Assembly: GCA_028564705.1 (NCBI GenBank)
Contig: JAPXFQ010002690.1
Location: forward strand, 2,014,501-2,078,500
DNA length: 64,000 nucleotides
DNA from: Apricaphanius iberus
Lineage: Eukaryota > Chordata > Actinopteri > Cyprinodontiformes > Aphaniidae
Direction: 5' to 3'
Both the position numbers and the translations under genes were made by a program. Below are positions 13,213-23,800 of this stretch, piece after piece (position 1 is the stretch's first letter; the number at the start of each line of letters is the position of its first letter). A model generated the notes under the pieces. That model searched no databases. It saw only the letters and a list, made by a program, of their open reading frames with translations, and was not told the origin of the DNA.

Positions 13213-13322
13213 AGACAAAACTATCTTCCACAACCTCACATCAGAGTTTGGCAGTTCCTCACCCAATTTTAAACGTCCCAGCTGTTTCTGTTTCAGTTCA
13301 TGAGTTTGTTTCAACCCATGTG

Positions 13323-14415
13323 TAAGGCTGTGCGATATGACGAAATATATCGTCTATCGTTTTACATGAATCTCTATCGTCACACAATAAGGTTTGACGA
13401 CAGTAAATTACATGAAGATGCACCTTATGGCATTCCTGTGCATGCTGCAATACATGATGGTAACCAACACATTTCAGACCAGCGATCAAAACAAGATTAT
13501 CAGACAACCCAAAGTTATTCTCCCTCGTCTCGCTTCCCCTCCGGACGTCCAGCTTGAACAGAAAAAAAGCGTCTCTCAGAGAGAACAATATCGGCTCTAA
13601 AAGCCGTTTCGTTCGCTAGCAGCACATCAGCGGTTTGCTAGACTGTGCTATCTGGAGTTTATCAGAGCTTACACCACGAATCAACATTGCTTTTGTTCAT
13701 TGACTCTCTCTGTATTCGTTGTCGTGGTTCTAGAGCAGCTGATAAAATAAATGTGTAGTGTTGGAGTCTGTTGGTCGGCCCGGGAGCTGGTAAATTTTAC
13801 AAACACCTGTAGTTTGATCTGTGTCTGTCTTCTTATATCCAAATGGCATCGATAACCATAACTTGACTATTTTCCTAATCCTATAATTCAGGAAGCAGCG
13901 CATAAACCCAACGTGATCCATCTGTTTAACATTTACGAGCAGCAGGCACCTCGTTTGTGGGTGGAGACGGAACACATCTCAAGCTGGGAACAACATAACA
14001 CCCCTCTTTTACATAGGAGATATGCAGATAGTGAAAAAAATAAAAACCAGAGGGTGCTTGAGAAGAGAGTAAAAACTCTACTGCCAAAACGTGCTGTAAA
14101 GTTAAGAAAATGAGGGACAGCAGGTATCATGGCAAAATTTGGATGCTTTCCAAATAATGTGTTTAACTGAGCCGCTCTCATAAAAGATCACTGATATCCA
14201 TAGCTCCCGCAGACGGAAAGAGATCAGTACATGATGAGTCTGGGTGGTGTTATTGTCATCTATCATTTAAAACTGCATTTCCACATTGTACATTTTTATA
14301 AACTATTCATGAAATAAATTCACAGAAAAATTCCTATATAGTGAAGTACATCGTTATCAGGATATAAACTGAGCTATATCGAGATATGAAAACTTAGCCA
14401 TATTGTCCAGCCCTG
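13323..14415. mobile_element. Non-autonomous hAT-type element inside the Tc1 copy
   Basis: 1093 bp flanked by a perfect 8-bp duplication CCCATGTG (13315-13322 and 14416-14423). The ends are TAAGGCTGTGCGATAT and ATTGTCCAGCCCTG, near-inverted repeats of the common CAGGGCTG...CAGCCCTG type. The interior has no transposase frame, and the subterminal sequence is rich in GATAT/ATATC. The exact duplication shows insertion after the host Tc1 had integrated. Confidence 0.92.
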
Positions 14416-14702
14416 CCCATGTGTGACATTTACGATTATTAGCACCTGTTTGGCATAACTGGTTGATCATACACCTGGCTATAATCGAAAAACATCCATG
14501 ACTGTGAGAAAGTGTACTTATAAGAACGAAAGCAGCCTTGAAGTCAAAAGGCAGTAATAACAAATATTGAGTTAGATTTTAATTTGTTTTACTCACTTTG
14601 GATTTTGTAAACAGATATAAAATAAACAACTACTATTTGTATTTCTGAAACCATTCTTCACAGATTTTTTTCACACCTGCTTAAACTTTTGCGCAGTGCT
14701 GA

Positions 14703-14722
14703 ATATATATATATATATATAT
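14703..14722. repeat. (AT)n microsatellite, left half of a split compound array
   Basis: AT dinucleotides run up to the TA target of the Intruder element. The right half is the (TG)n at 16347-16366. Confidence 0.9.
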
Positions 14723-14725
14723 GTA

Positions 14726-16344
14726 CACTACCGTTCAAAAGTTTGGGGTCACATTGAAATGTCCTTATTTTTGAAGGAAAAGCACTGTACTTTTCAATGA
14801 AGATAACTTTAAACTAGTCTTAACTTTAAAGAAACACACGCTATACATTGCTAATGTGGTAAATGACTATTCTAGCTGCAAATGTCTGGTTTTTGGTGCA
14901 ATATCTACATAGGTGTATAGAGGCCCATTTCCAGCAACTATCACTCCAGTGTTCTAATGGTACAATGTGTTTGCTCATTGGCTCAGAAGGCTAATTGATG
15001 ATTAGAAAACCCTTGTGCAATCATGTTCACACATCTGAAAACAGTTTAGCTCGGTACAGAAGCTACAAAACTGACCTTCCTTTGAGCAGATTGAGTTTCT
15101 GGAGCATCACATTTGTGGGGTCAATTAAACGCTCAAAATGGCCAGAAAAAGAGAACTTTCATCTGAAACTCGACAGTCTATTCTTGTTCTTAGAAATGAA
15201 GGCTATTCCATGCGAGAAATTGCTAAGAAATTGAAGATTTCCTACAACGGTGTGTACTACTCCCTTCAGAGGACAGCACAAACAGGCTCTAACCAGAGTA
15301 GAAAAAGAAGTGGGAGGCCGCGTTGCACAACTGAGCAAGAAGATAAGTACATTAGAGTCTCTAGTTTGAGAAACAGACGCCTCACAGGTCCCCAACTGGC
15401 ATCTTCATTAAATAGTACCCGCAAAACACCAGTGTCAACATCTACAGTGAAGAGGCGGCTGCGGGATTCTGGGCTTCAGGGCAGAGTGGCAAAGAAAAAG
15501 CCATATCTGAGACTGGCCAATAAAAGAAAAAGATTAAGATGGGCAAAAGAACACAGACATTGGACAGAGGAAGACTGGAAAAAAGTGCTGTGGACGGATG
15601 AATCCAAGTTTGAGGTGTTTGGATCACAAAGAAGAACGTTTGTGAGACGCAGAACAACTGAAAAGATGCTGGAAGAATGCCTGACATCATCTGTTAAGCA
15701 TGGTGGAGGTAATGTGATGGTCTGGGGTTGCTTTGGTGCTGGTAAGGTGGGAGATTTGTACAGGGTAAAAGGGATTCTGAATAAGGAAGGCTATCACTCC
15801 ATTTTGCAACGCCATGCCATACCCAGTGGACAGCGCTTGATTGGAGCCAATTTCATCCTACAACAGGACAATGACCCAAAACACACCTCGAAATTGTGCA
15901 AGAACTATTTAGAGAAGAAGCAGGCAGCTGGTATTCTATCGGTAATGGAGTGGCCAGCGCAGTCACCAGATTTGAACCCCGTTGAGCTGTTGTGGGAGCA
16001 GCTTGACCGTATGGTACGCAAGAAGTGCCCATCCAACCAATCCAAATTGTGGGAGCTGCTTCTAGAAGCGTGGGGTGCAATTTCTCCAGATTACCTCAAC
16101 AAATTAACAGCTAGAATGCCAAAGGTCTGCAATGCTGTAATTGCTGCAAATGGAGGATTCTTTGATGAAAGCAAAGTTTGATGTAAAAACAATCTTATTT
16201 CAAATAAAAATCATTAGTTCTAACCTTGTCAATGTCTTGACTCTATTTTTTTATTCATTTCACAACGTATGGTGGTGAATAAGTGTGACTTTTCATGGAA
16301 AACACAAAATTGTTTGGGTGACCCCAAACTTTTGAACGGTAGTG
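14726..16344 (+). mobile_element. Intact-looking Tc1-family transposon, DD38E 'Intruder' type
   Basis: The element is 1619 bp and is flanked on both sides by TA (14724-14725 and 16345-16346), the standard Tc1/mariner target duplication. Its ends are perfect inverted repeats of at least 27 nt (the element begins CACTACCGTTCAAAAGTTTG), and it holds one uninterrupted transposase frame. It stands inside a compound microsatellite: (AT)n on the left and (TG)n on the right. The end sequence is one I recognise as very common in teleost genomes. It is the best-preserved transposon in the window. Confidence 0.93.
15138..16181 (+). CDS. Tc1-family transposase (DD38E), full length
   Basis: 347 aa. It cuts and pastes its own element in the nucleus after binding the terminal repeats. 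Residues 1-50 (MARKRELSSETRQSILVLRN...) form the first helix-turn-helix, KRSGRPR (56-62) is the GRPR-like linker, and about 66-115 form the second helix-turn-helix. The catalytic triad is visible: D154 (LWTDESKFE), D244 (LQQDNDPKH) and E283 (LNPVELLWE). There are 38 residues between the second D and the E. Classical Tc1 elements such as Sleeping Beauty have 34, and DD38E is the signature published for the Intruder family. The sequence GG(G)NVMVWGCFGAG between the catalytic residues is also family-typical. No stop or frameshift was seen, so the copy may be able to act. The start ATG follows ctcaaa and no other in-frame ATG lies upstream. Confidence 0.92.
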   Translation: MARKRELSSETRQSILVLRNEGYSMREIAKKLKISYNGVYYSLQRTAQTGSNQSRKRSGRPRCTTEQEDKYIRVSSLRNRRLTGPQLASSLNSTRKTPVSTSTVKRRLRDSGLQGRVAKKKPYLRLANKRKRLRWAKEHRHWTEEDWKKVLWTDESKFEVFGSQRRTFVRRRTTEKMLEECLTSSVKHGGGNVMVWGCFGAGKVGDLYRVKGILNKEGYHSILQRHAIPSGQRLIGANFILQQDNDPKHTSKLCKNYLEKKQAAGILSVMEWPAQSPDLNPVELLWEQLDRMVRKKCPSNQSKLWELLLEAWGAISPDYLNKLTARMPKVCNAVIAANGGFFDESKV

Positions 16345-16346
16345 TA

Positions 16347-16366
16347 TGTGTGTGTGTGTGTGTGTG
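16347..16366. repeat. (TG)n microsatellite, right half of a split compound array
   Basis: TG dinucleotides start immediately after the right target TA of the Intruder element. Removing the element restores (AT)n-TA-(TG)n. Confidence 0.9.
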
Positions 16367-17601
16367 TCTGTATGTATTATGACAGGTTTTTTTTACAGCT
16401 ACCATCAAACATCATTGGTCTACTTATTTAGTTATTTGGAATACACTGATTTAAAAGGCTGACAGCTATATTCTGTTCATGTTTCCGTAAGATGTTTTGT
16501 CTTTCATCCATCAGGACATTTTCATGAGAAGGAGGTTTTGAAGTGAGACTGATGCAATGAAAGTAATTCTAATAATCTCTAAACTGAAACATCTGTTCTT
16601 TGTGCCTTTTTTTACGCTGCTAAGGCAATCTGGCAAAGCAATCCTGAGCATTTATTGTGACTAGCACTCGAGCATGCACACACATGTACCCATATTTGCA
16701 AGAACGCCCGAGCATGTACTGCTCTCATTCCCAAATCAGGTCACTGTTATTGGATAAAAACAAAAGGGGGATGAAGAAAAAAAAAGGCCCACAGACCACA
16801 AAGAACGCATAACAGCATTTCATGATGACACTGGGTTAATCCCTTGCTAAACATCATAGCACTTCTGTTCACTACATCCCCTAAATTTTAGATATCTAGA
16901 ATTATGAGCAATGAATCAGTTTGAATGTATTAACTGCGATTAGACCACATTCTGTCTACAAAGCTGTCATAAAATGTCTAGGAACGCAACCAATCCTCTA
17001 GCTATAGATAGGCTGAAAATGAAAAGTTCCTCCTATGTGTTTGCTTCCCCTACTTTTAGCCGGTGGGTTGAGAAACTGCATCACCGCACGGTCTTGTCAG
17101 AACAAGAGATGAAGTTATTTCCTGAAACTCTTTCAAAGTCTGTGGTTCCTTCACACTGATATGAGGCAAGACATGTTCACAGCAGACACTGTGCAAACAG
17201 AACAAGGACTAAAAAAACCAGCAACAAGGGCTTAGGCAGACATTCAACTTCCTGTCATAAATAAGAGCTTGTGTATGTTGACACCACTTAAATATCTCGT
17301 GTGACAATGAAAGAAATAATGTCTACAAATATCAGACATGTGTAGCATGTTTCTTGCGGTGTATTTATCCTTACAGTCTAACTGCGAAAGTATGAGCTGC
17401 GCTTTTATTTAGTTGTACGACAAAATTACCAAAAAGAGGTCCACAATGTGATGTGAAAAAACAAATACGAGGTTAAGCTCAGCCTGAAGTAACATAGAGC
17501 AACAGCAAAAAAAGCGAAACCTTATAAAATTTAAATTCCTGTGAATTATTTTCGAAAGAGAGACGAAATAAATACTTGAAAGAAACCATGAAAAAAGTCG
17601 A

Positions 17602-17604
<3 letters not shown>
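16367..17604. other. No gene recognised
   Basis: No exon or confident repeat. A 61-codon frame at 16974-17159 has no recognisable motif. Confidence 0.4.

Positions 17605-17647
<43 letters not shown>
17605..17647. repeat. (TA)n microsatellite
   Basis: About 21 TA units without interruption, just left of the CpG-rich patch. Confidence 0.97.
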
Positions 17648-17651
<4 letters not shown>

Positions 17652-17689
17652 TCAAAATGAAAGACTCTCATAGGGAAACGCTTTCATCT

Positions 17690-18070
17690 TTACGAGTCAG
17701 CCGCAAACTACATACGGCGTTTCAGGAAAGGAAAGTGCACACCTGGTCAACCCCACCTCGAGGACCCTCACAGGTAACTTTCTACTTACGGGGAAGCAAT
17801 GTAGGGAGAAAAGTGGTAACTGCACAGTAATGTTACGGTAGGTACCTCGTAAAGCTGCTCCGTAAAGCCTCTGACGGCGGTTCCTGGCTCATATAACGCC
17901 AAGCGAGCATTGTTGTCTTTCAACAGGACACACAGCGACAGGTCAGAACATCGACTGTAGCTCTGGTGTCTGACGCAGGGACTTCCTCCTCCAGCCCGGA
18001 GCAGCAAAAGTAAAGCACGAGACTGAACTACACTTTGCGCGAGCCTCAAAATTAAAAGCACTTCCTGGTA
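17690..18070. promoter_or_regulatory. CpG-rich patch, possible promoter or first exon
   Basis: By eye there are about 22 CpG dinucleotides in 380 nt, while neighbouring sequence is AT-rich and CpG-poor. On the minus strand a 114-codon frame spans 18130-17786. In another minus frame an ATG in GACAACAATG (at about 17913) opens a short frame reaching a possible donor TTTACGAG|GTACCT. On the plus strand CTCACAG|GTAACT near 17774 is also donor-like. No domain is recognisable. It lies about 9.5 kb past the mef2a stop, where a neighbouring gene could begin. It could instead be the interior of an unrecognised repeat. Confidence 0.35.
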
Positions 18071-19139
18071 ATAAAAAACACAAATAAAAAAATAGCTTGA
18101 CCACTCACAGTAAAAGAAGTAGTAATACAAATTAAGGGTGTTTTTATGTCACTCTTTTTCTTACTTTTTTTTTTTTACTTTTTTTTATCTACATTCTGAC
18201 CACTGCCCGACTTCTTCGGCTTTTGTCTTTTAAAAAAAAATCCATAACTTCTTTGCTTTGTTAAATTAATATTAACTGACAAATTCAGTGTTACATTCAG
18301 TTAAACATTTGATTTAACTGCAACATATAATAAAACAAACTTGTTCAGTTAATGTTTTTAATCAATCTACTACAATGCCTTGCAAAAACTTACTTTACAA
18401 AGGGGTGTCAAATTCCATTCCTCCAGAGCTGGTGACCTGATATCCCCCATTTCCACTAGTGCCAGTACGGTAATGGGGCCTACTGGGTGCATATTTTTAT
18501 TGGTTTCAGAAGAAAGACTTTCTAGATTTAAAAAAATATATATATTCATATGTTATTTTCAAACCAAGTTCCGATATCAAGACAGTGGCCTGATCAGTTC
18601 TGTATGTTCAGTGCTGAAGAGTGTGGATGGTCAATAAATGAATGAAGATAGGAGGAATAATTATTCTGTTGATTCATTTGCTCCCCCAAAAATGCACAAG
18701 GTCTTCTCAATCTTCGATGCATTGTTCAGCATGTATCTCAGATCATCATATTTTTACCAGGGTATTGTAAAATCTGTAAGGAAAACATGTTGTGGTGGAT
18801 TTTTGAGGTTTTGTATTTCAATAAATGAAACATAAAAGCACTATTTTAATGGCAGAGCAGTACTTTTAATTAAAGATTTCTCAATACAGTATTTCTTCTA
18901 TTTATTTTTATGTCAAAATATGATTCCCCTGGCTAACATTATCAATCAAGGGCCCCTCTTATTTTACAGGTTTAAAGGTTCAGAATAGAGGGTGAATATT
19001 TACAGAAACACTTAGAGGTAGGCCTGGGTGATATCGCTTAAAATTTTAATTTGCTTTTATTGCAATCACCCCATCCTGGAGCTGACTAGAATTTAATGTC
19101 CAACTAACAATTGCAATAACAGCAGAAAATATACATCTG
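18071..19139. other. No gene recognised
   Basis: Poly(T)-rich at 18150-18190. The piece at 18400-18480 (GGGGTGTCAAATTCCATTCC) resembles the GGGGTGTCAAACTC family at 38226. Nothing coding. Confidence 0.4.
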
Positions 19140-20340
19140 AAGAGTAGTTGAAAAGTAAGAGTGAAGAAAATTGGTCAGTCTGTCCTCCAACAGTCTAAAC
19201 CTATAGCAGCATAACTAAAAAAATAGCTCAGGATAACCTAAGCCATTCTAACTATAAGCTTTATCAAAAAGGAAGGGTTTAAGCCTAGTCTTAAAAACAG
19301 ACAGAGTGTCTGCCTCACTGACTAAAACTGGGAGCTGGTTCCACAGGAGAGAGGAGCCTGATAACTCAAAGATCTGCCTCCCATTCTACTTTTAGAAATT
19401 CCTAGGAACTACCAGTAAACCTGCATTCTGAGAAGGATGTGCTCTGTTACGAACATATGGAACAATCAGATCTCTGATGTATGATGGAGCTAGATTATTA
19501 AGGGCTTTATATGTAAGGAATAGGATCTTCAATTCTATTCTGGATTTAACAGGGAGCCAATGGAGAAAAGCTAAAACAGGAGAAATGTCATCTGACTTTT
19601 TAATGTTCATCAGAACTCTTGTTTTAGCATTTTGGATCAACTAAAAGGCTTTTAATTGCATTTTGCAATGAGCCAGGTTGTGCCGGAGGTTATTTCCTGT
19701 TAAAGGGGAGTTCTTCCTCTCCACTGTCGCTGTTTGCTCAGTATGAGGGATTGCTGAATGAATTGCTGTGGTTGTGGGTCTGCATAGTCCAGCCTTGAAG
19801 TTACAAATACATGGACTAGTTTCTCTTCATCACTCCTGAACAGCATGTTTCTAATTTGAACAATATTCCAGAGGTGGAAGAAAGAAATCTTGGAAACCTG
19901 TTTAATATGGGATTCAAATGTCATGTCTTGGTACACTGAGGTTCTTTACACTATTACCAGAGGTCAATTTAGTGCCATCCAGATATAGTGATTGATTTAG
20001 CAGCTTCCTTTTTAAAGTTGCTGGTACAAAGACAGCAACTTCTGTCTTGTCTGAATTTAAAAGCAGAAAATTCAGAGTCATCCAGGTTTTTATGTCTTCG
20101 AGACATGCTTATAATCTACCTAACTAATTAGATTAGATAAAATCCACTCAGTACCGGCCCTTTAAAGCAGGCAGGAAAAATCCCCATCTGAAAGGAGCAA
20201 TTTATCATGGTTAAAATCTAATCTTTAAAAGATACATAAAACGGCTTAAAACTGAAGTGGGGGTTGGGTCCAGAACACAAGGGGTGGGCCTCACTGACAA
20301 GAAAAACTTAATCAAGAGTCCCAGGTTCTACCAGGACTAA
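19140..20340 (-). pseudogene. LINE reverse transcriptase, catalytic core missing
   Basis: From 20340 to about 20170 an early RT segment is readable (LDPTPTSVLSRF..., MGIFPACFKGPVL). The next readable part, TWMTLNFLLLNSDKTEVAVF at about 20080, belongs well after the palm. It is followed by TFESHIKQVSKISFFHLWNI and SRLDYADPQ (19936-19740), then HWLPVKSRIELKILFLTYKA, LNNLAPSYI and WNQLPVLVSEADTLSVFKTR (19640-19240). The stretch that should hold the YxDD box is absent, so about 500 nt appear deleted. Confidence 0.78.
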
Positions 20341-20350
20341 GCTGTCCAGT

Positions 20351-21414
20351 AGGGCTGCACAATTAATCGGATTTTGATCGTGGTCACGATTTTGGTGGCC
20401 ACAATTAAATAAACCTGATCGTGACCGATATTTACATTCAAAATGCGAGCTTCACTGCGTGCCTCGTCATCATACCTTGCCTCAACCAATAGTCTGCCAA
20501 CCACCAGGGGGCAAACGCATGGCTAAAGCTTCATTAAGCTGACCATATAAAAACCGCGCACACGCCACTCAGCACTCATAATGGCTGCACTACGCTTGCT
20601 ACGTAGCAGATGAAAAGGAGTATTTGAGCAATGTAGTAGATCCAAATCTCCATAATGGATCTGACTAGTAAGCAGAAAGTTCCCGAAAGTGTACTACCGC
20701 CACAGTAAGCAGCCGGTGGATGCTACGCTATCCCACAATGCAGCGGACGCCCCGAGATCATAGACGAAGAAGGACCTAGCTAAAAATGGCTACAGACGAA
20801 CTGTCAACCATTGACACCGCCGCAGTTTCGGCAGATAAATGTACGTGAAGCGATGTTACTGATTACTGTAATAGTTTTTTGACTGATTAAACATTTAAGT
20901 TGTTAAGTCATACCAGACAAAATAACTGCTAGAGGATGGCGGGACCACAGGCGGACGTAACGTAAACATCTGGGTCAACAGAACAGTCATATGGGTCAAA
21001 GGACATGCAAAATGGTGGAGCAGTATGTCTGATTTCATGCCTATCACGCGATCGTTTGCTATGCAGTATTACATTAACAGGTGAGTAATAGTTGCTACGT
21101 AGCATATAGTAAATACTAAGGATTTGGATGCAGGGAATGTCAAACGCCTTTTCTGTATAAGCTGTAATTGTTTCCCATAAATTGCATTTTGAGATTGCAC
21201 TCTTCAAAACACTCTTTTTGCATTATTAATCATCTATTCTAATCTAAAGTTTTATTTTTCACCAAAAAAAAAAACATTTTTCAAAGTTTATAATTGGTGC
21301 AATAAAAATAGATATTTTACAGGACTGGATGAATGATCGTGATTAATAATCGTGACTACAATATTGATCAAAATAATCGTGATAATTTTTTTGGACATAA
21401 TCGTGCAGCCCTAA
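20351..21414. mobile_element. Non-autonomous hAT-type element inside the LINE
   Basis: 1064 bp with a perfect 8-bp duplication TGTCCAGT (20343-20350 and 21415-21422). The ends are AGGGCTGCACAATTAATCG and ATAATCGTGCAGCCCTAA; the edge is uncertain by one base. Internal sequence (about 20440-20830) is GC-richer and has CpG sites. The 92-codon minus frame at 21207-20929 has no recognisable motif. It inserted after the LINE was in place. Confidence 0.92.
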
Positions 21415-22044
21415 TGTCCAGTGTTTCCTCTGGTAAAGACTCTCAGATTTGTCTAATAACATGTTACTTTGAGAGGATAAAATATTACATCTGATGGTGT
21501 CTACCTTCCCTCTGAAGTGGTCTGCAAACTCACCACACAGAGTGAGGGGGTTTTCTGAAATGCATTAGCAGTACGGCCAAATATTCAATCAATAATGGAA
21601 AAAAGAATTTTAGGATTATCCTTATGGTCTATGAATTTTGCAAAATAAGCATTTCTTGAATTTCTTACAGCATTATTGTATGATCTGAGAAGTTCTGTGT
21701 ATAACTGATGGATTATCATGGTTTTATATTTCCTCCAAATTTTCTCTCTGCTGTCCTGCAGTTTTTTTTAACTTTTTTGAGATCTTCATTTCGCCAAGTT
21801 GCTGCAGGTTTTAAAGTTTAACTTGAAGTGGAGCAAGCAGGTCCAGAGCAGACTGAAGCCTTCTTTTAAAATCATTGAAGATAAAATCACAGGGGGCAGG
21901 TAAGAGAATACGAGAAAACGTCTTAGAAACCTGCTGCCTCTTCACGTTTTAAATGATAAGTCCTCACGGTTGTCACAGAGGTCTCCAGTAGGATGGAACT
22001 GGTGATATTAAAAAACACACAGTAGTGATCATAGACATCCCAAG

Positions 22045-22681
22045 TCAACAACAGAGGACACACTGGTGGACAGGCCATGCGTGGTTACCAAGTCCAGGGT
22101 GTGTTCCCTGTTGAATAAAATCCATGTAATTCAAAATTTTTAAGAAGTTTGTTGATAGGGGATCTAAAGGGTTATCTATATGTGGATTACAATTATCAGC
22201 TAAAATTATCCTTTCATATGAGTTGTACAAAATTGATCAAACTGAAAATTATTGAATAAAAAATGCATTCTTTTATGGAGGCTTATAAACTATGACACTT
22301 AAAATCTCTGCAATGCTAAAAACAGATGCAGTATATTCAAAGGTACTATAATCATCAAATACAACAGGTTTCGGCAGAAAGTGTGGACGAGCTTATAAAA
22401 GCAGTTCCGCCTCCCCTCTTGCTGTTCGTCGTTGAACAAGAAAGGTTGAAATTTAGTGGGGAGAGCTCTGTAAGAACAGCAGGGGCATCTGCACTCAGCC
22501 ATGTTTCCGTTAAAAATAAACACTGAAGATTGTGGTCTAAAGTCAGATCGTCGACAATAAAGGTTTTGCTCAGCAGAGAGCGAACGTTTAAAAGTTCCAT
22601 ATCAATAGTAGCTGGAAATAGAGTGACTTTATGATTAACAGCATGTGGGACTTTTGGTAACTGAGATTTTTGGAGTTGCAT
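22045..22681 (-). pseudogene. LINE AP-type endonuclease, frameshifted
   Basis: The stretch MELLNVRSLLSKTFIVDDL, then LFLTETWLSAD, marks the N-terminal half of an apurinic endonuclease-like domain, which nicks the target DNA in LINE insertion. LADNCNPHIDNPLDPLS further on (22230-22045) is the decayed G-D-F-N-x-H block, with Asp-Phe changed to Asn-Cys. A frame break separates the two. Inactive. Confidence 0.8.
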
Positions 22682-23800
22682 TTGTTGGGCTTATGACTTT
22701 AGTCCACTCTCTGCTGATAATAACAGGAATGAATGATGCAATGAAAGGTCCAAATCCAATATGTGCATTACTGTTAAAGTCAGGGCTGAATTTATAGTAG
22801 CAGGGACAAGCTGGACAGCAGGATGTGGTGGTTGGGTCAGAGGGGGCAGAGGCAGCTGGTACTGGTGTGGTGGACAGAGGTGGCCAAGGGCATGCTAGGC
22901 TCATTATAAGCTTGCAGGTGCCTTGTCTATTTAGATGCAGTCCATCTGACCCAAACAGGCGACTCCTGCCCCAGAAAATGTTAAAATTGTCTATGAAACC
23001 GATATTGTCCATTGCAGTGGCAGGGGAAAGCCAGGTATTCAGAGACAAATCCCACTAAAGCGTTCAATTCCTCTGCCAACAGTGGGAGTGGGGCCAGACA
23101 TAAAAACAGACGCATGTGAGTTTTTTAAGAGGGTAAAAAGATGAAGGAAGTCAAGCTCAGGAGCTCAGACTGTTGCTTCCGAATGTCATTGGTTCCAACG
23201 TGGATAACAATTTCACTCAGAGCTGTGTGGGGTAGGATGTGCTCTGGGATCTTTGCTGTGATGTCCAGCACGGTGGCTCCATGGAAACACAGGGTGAGGG
23301 CTCCTCTCATCCTTACATTCTCGATGATGGAGTCCCCAATTATGGGTGGTGAAAGTGGTGGGTGGAAGGTCTGTAGGTTGTTGAGTCTGAACAGAGGATT
23401 TCTCACCATCTTCGGCTTGTAAGTATTCCCAGGACTACTGCGATGTTTATTCCGCGCAGAGGGCTCGTTCTGTGGGTTCTGGGAGAAGTGGTGCACTCCT
23501 CTGCTAGATCCAGCTGGAATCCTGCGTATGGCGCGATTTGGAAGGGAATGAGCAGATGGCCGACGACTGCCAGTCGAGGAAAGTCAGGGTCCAAAGCACT
23601 GAAATGGTTGGCTAATGGCAGGCCAGGTGGAGGAGAATGGTGGCTGTTACTCCACGCAATCCCACCGCGACCGGGCTCAACCATGGTCCACGGACCTTGG
23701 AGCACCAGGGTGAAGCTAGTGGAGGCTTTTGGCCTGGCCCCTTGCAGAAGCCACCATTCCTTCTGAGTTTGCTTGGCTGAGTTTGAAACAACCATCACAG
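22640..23800 (-). pseudogene. LINE ORF1 with SGNH-hydrolase-like domain, frameshifted
   Basis: Three frames hold the remains. The key boxes of an SGNH/GDSL-type esterase are visible in the right order: PPIIGDSIIENVRM (nucleophile Ser block), SEIVIHVGTNDIRKQQSEL (G-x-N-D-type block) and RLFGSDGLHLNRQGT (D-x-x-H block). ORF1 proteins with an esterase domain are known from CR1/L2-group LINEs, including fish ones. The role in retrotransposition is unsettled. The frames at 23496-23125 and 23048-22635 are separated by a frame break. Confidence 0.75.

Larger units (their letters stand above)
11309..14701 (-). mobile_element. Decayed Tc1 element carrying three nested insertions
   Basis: The left end (CATTATTGTGCAACAGTTTT) and the inverted right end (ending AAACTTTTGCGCAGTGCTG) form matching terminal repeats of some 60-70 nt. 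Pieces of a minus-strand Tc1 transposase follow in order: about 11450-11990, 12609-12810, 13213-13314 and 14416-14701, about 1.3 kb once the inserts are removed. One piece reads QSPDLSIIKSVWVYMKR, the decayed form of the SPDLN..E block. Inserts at 12004-12608, about 12815-13212 and 13323-14415 separate the pieces. No open transposase frame survives. Confidence 0.85.
19140..23800 (-). mobile_element. Decayed LINE (L2-like, with esterase-type ORF1), split by a hAT element
   Basis: Read on the minus strand, in order: ORF1 with an SGNH-esterase signature (23800-22690), AP-type endonuclease (22681-22045), the N-terminal reverse-transcriptase region (about 22040-21423 and 20340-20170), and the C-terminal region (20110-19140). 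The hAT element at 20351-21414 lies in the middle. A short stretch at about 19670-19760 (GTTATTTCCTGTTAAAGGGG) reads like a LINE 3' region in plus orientation, so part has been inverted or a second copy inserted. Many frameshifts. Assignment to L2 rather than a sister clade is from memory. Confidence 0.8.

Noticed and set aside
13298..14181. Cluster of 66-96 codon frames on both strands
   Set aside because: They lie inside the hAT-type element 13323-14415 and lack transposase motifs; overlapping frames on both strands indicate chance.
17786..18130. 114-codon minus-strand frame over the CpG-rich patch as a protein-coding gene
   Set aside because: The N-terminal part is AT-rich tail sequence (MYYYFFYCEWSS) and no family is recognisable. 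I kept the patch only as a possible regulatory region or first exon.
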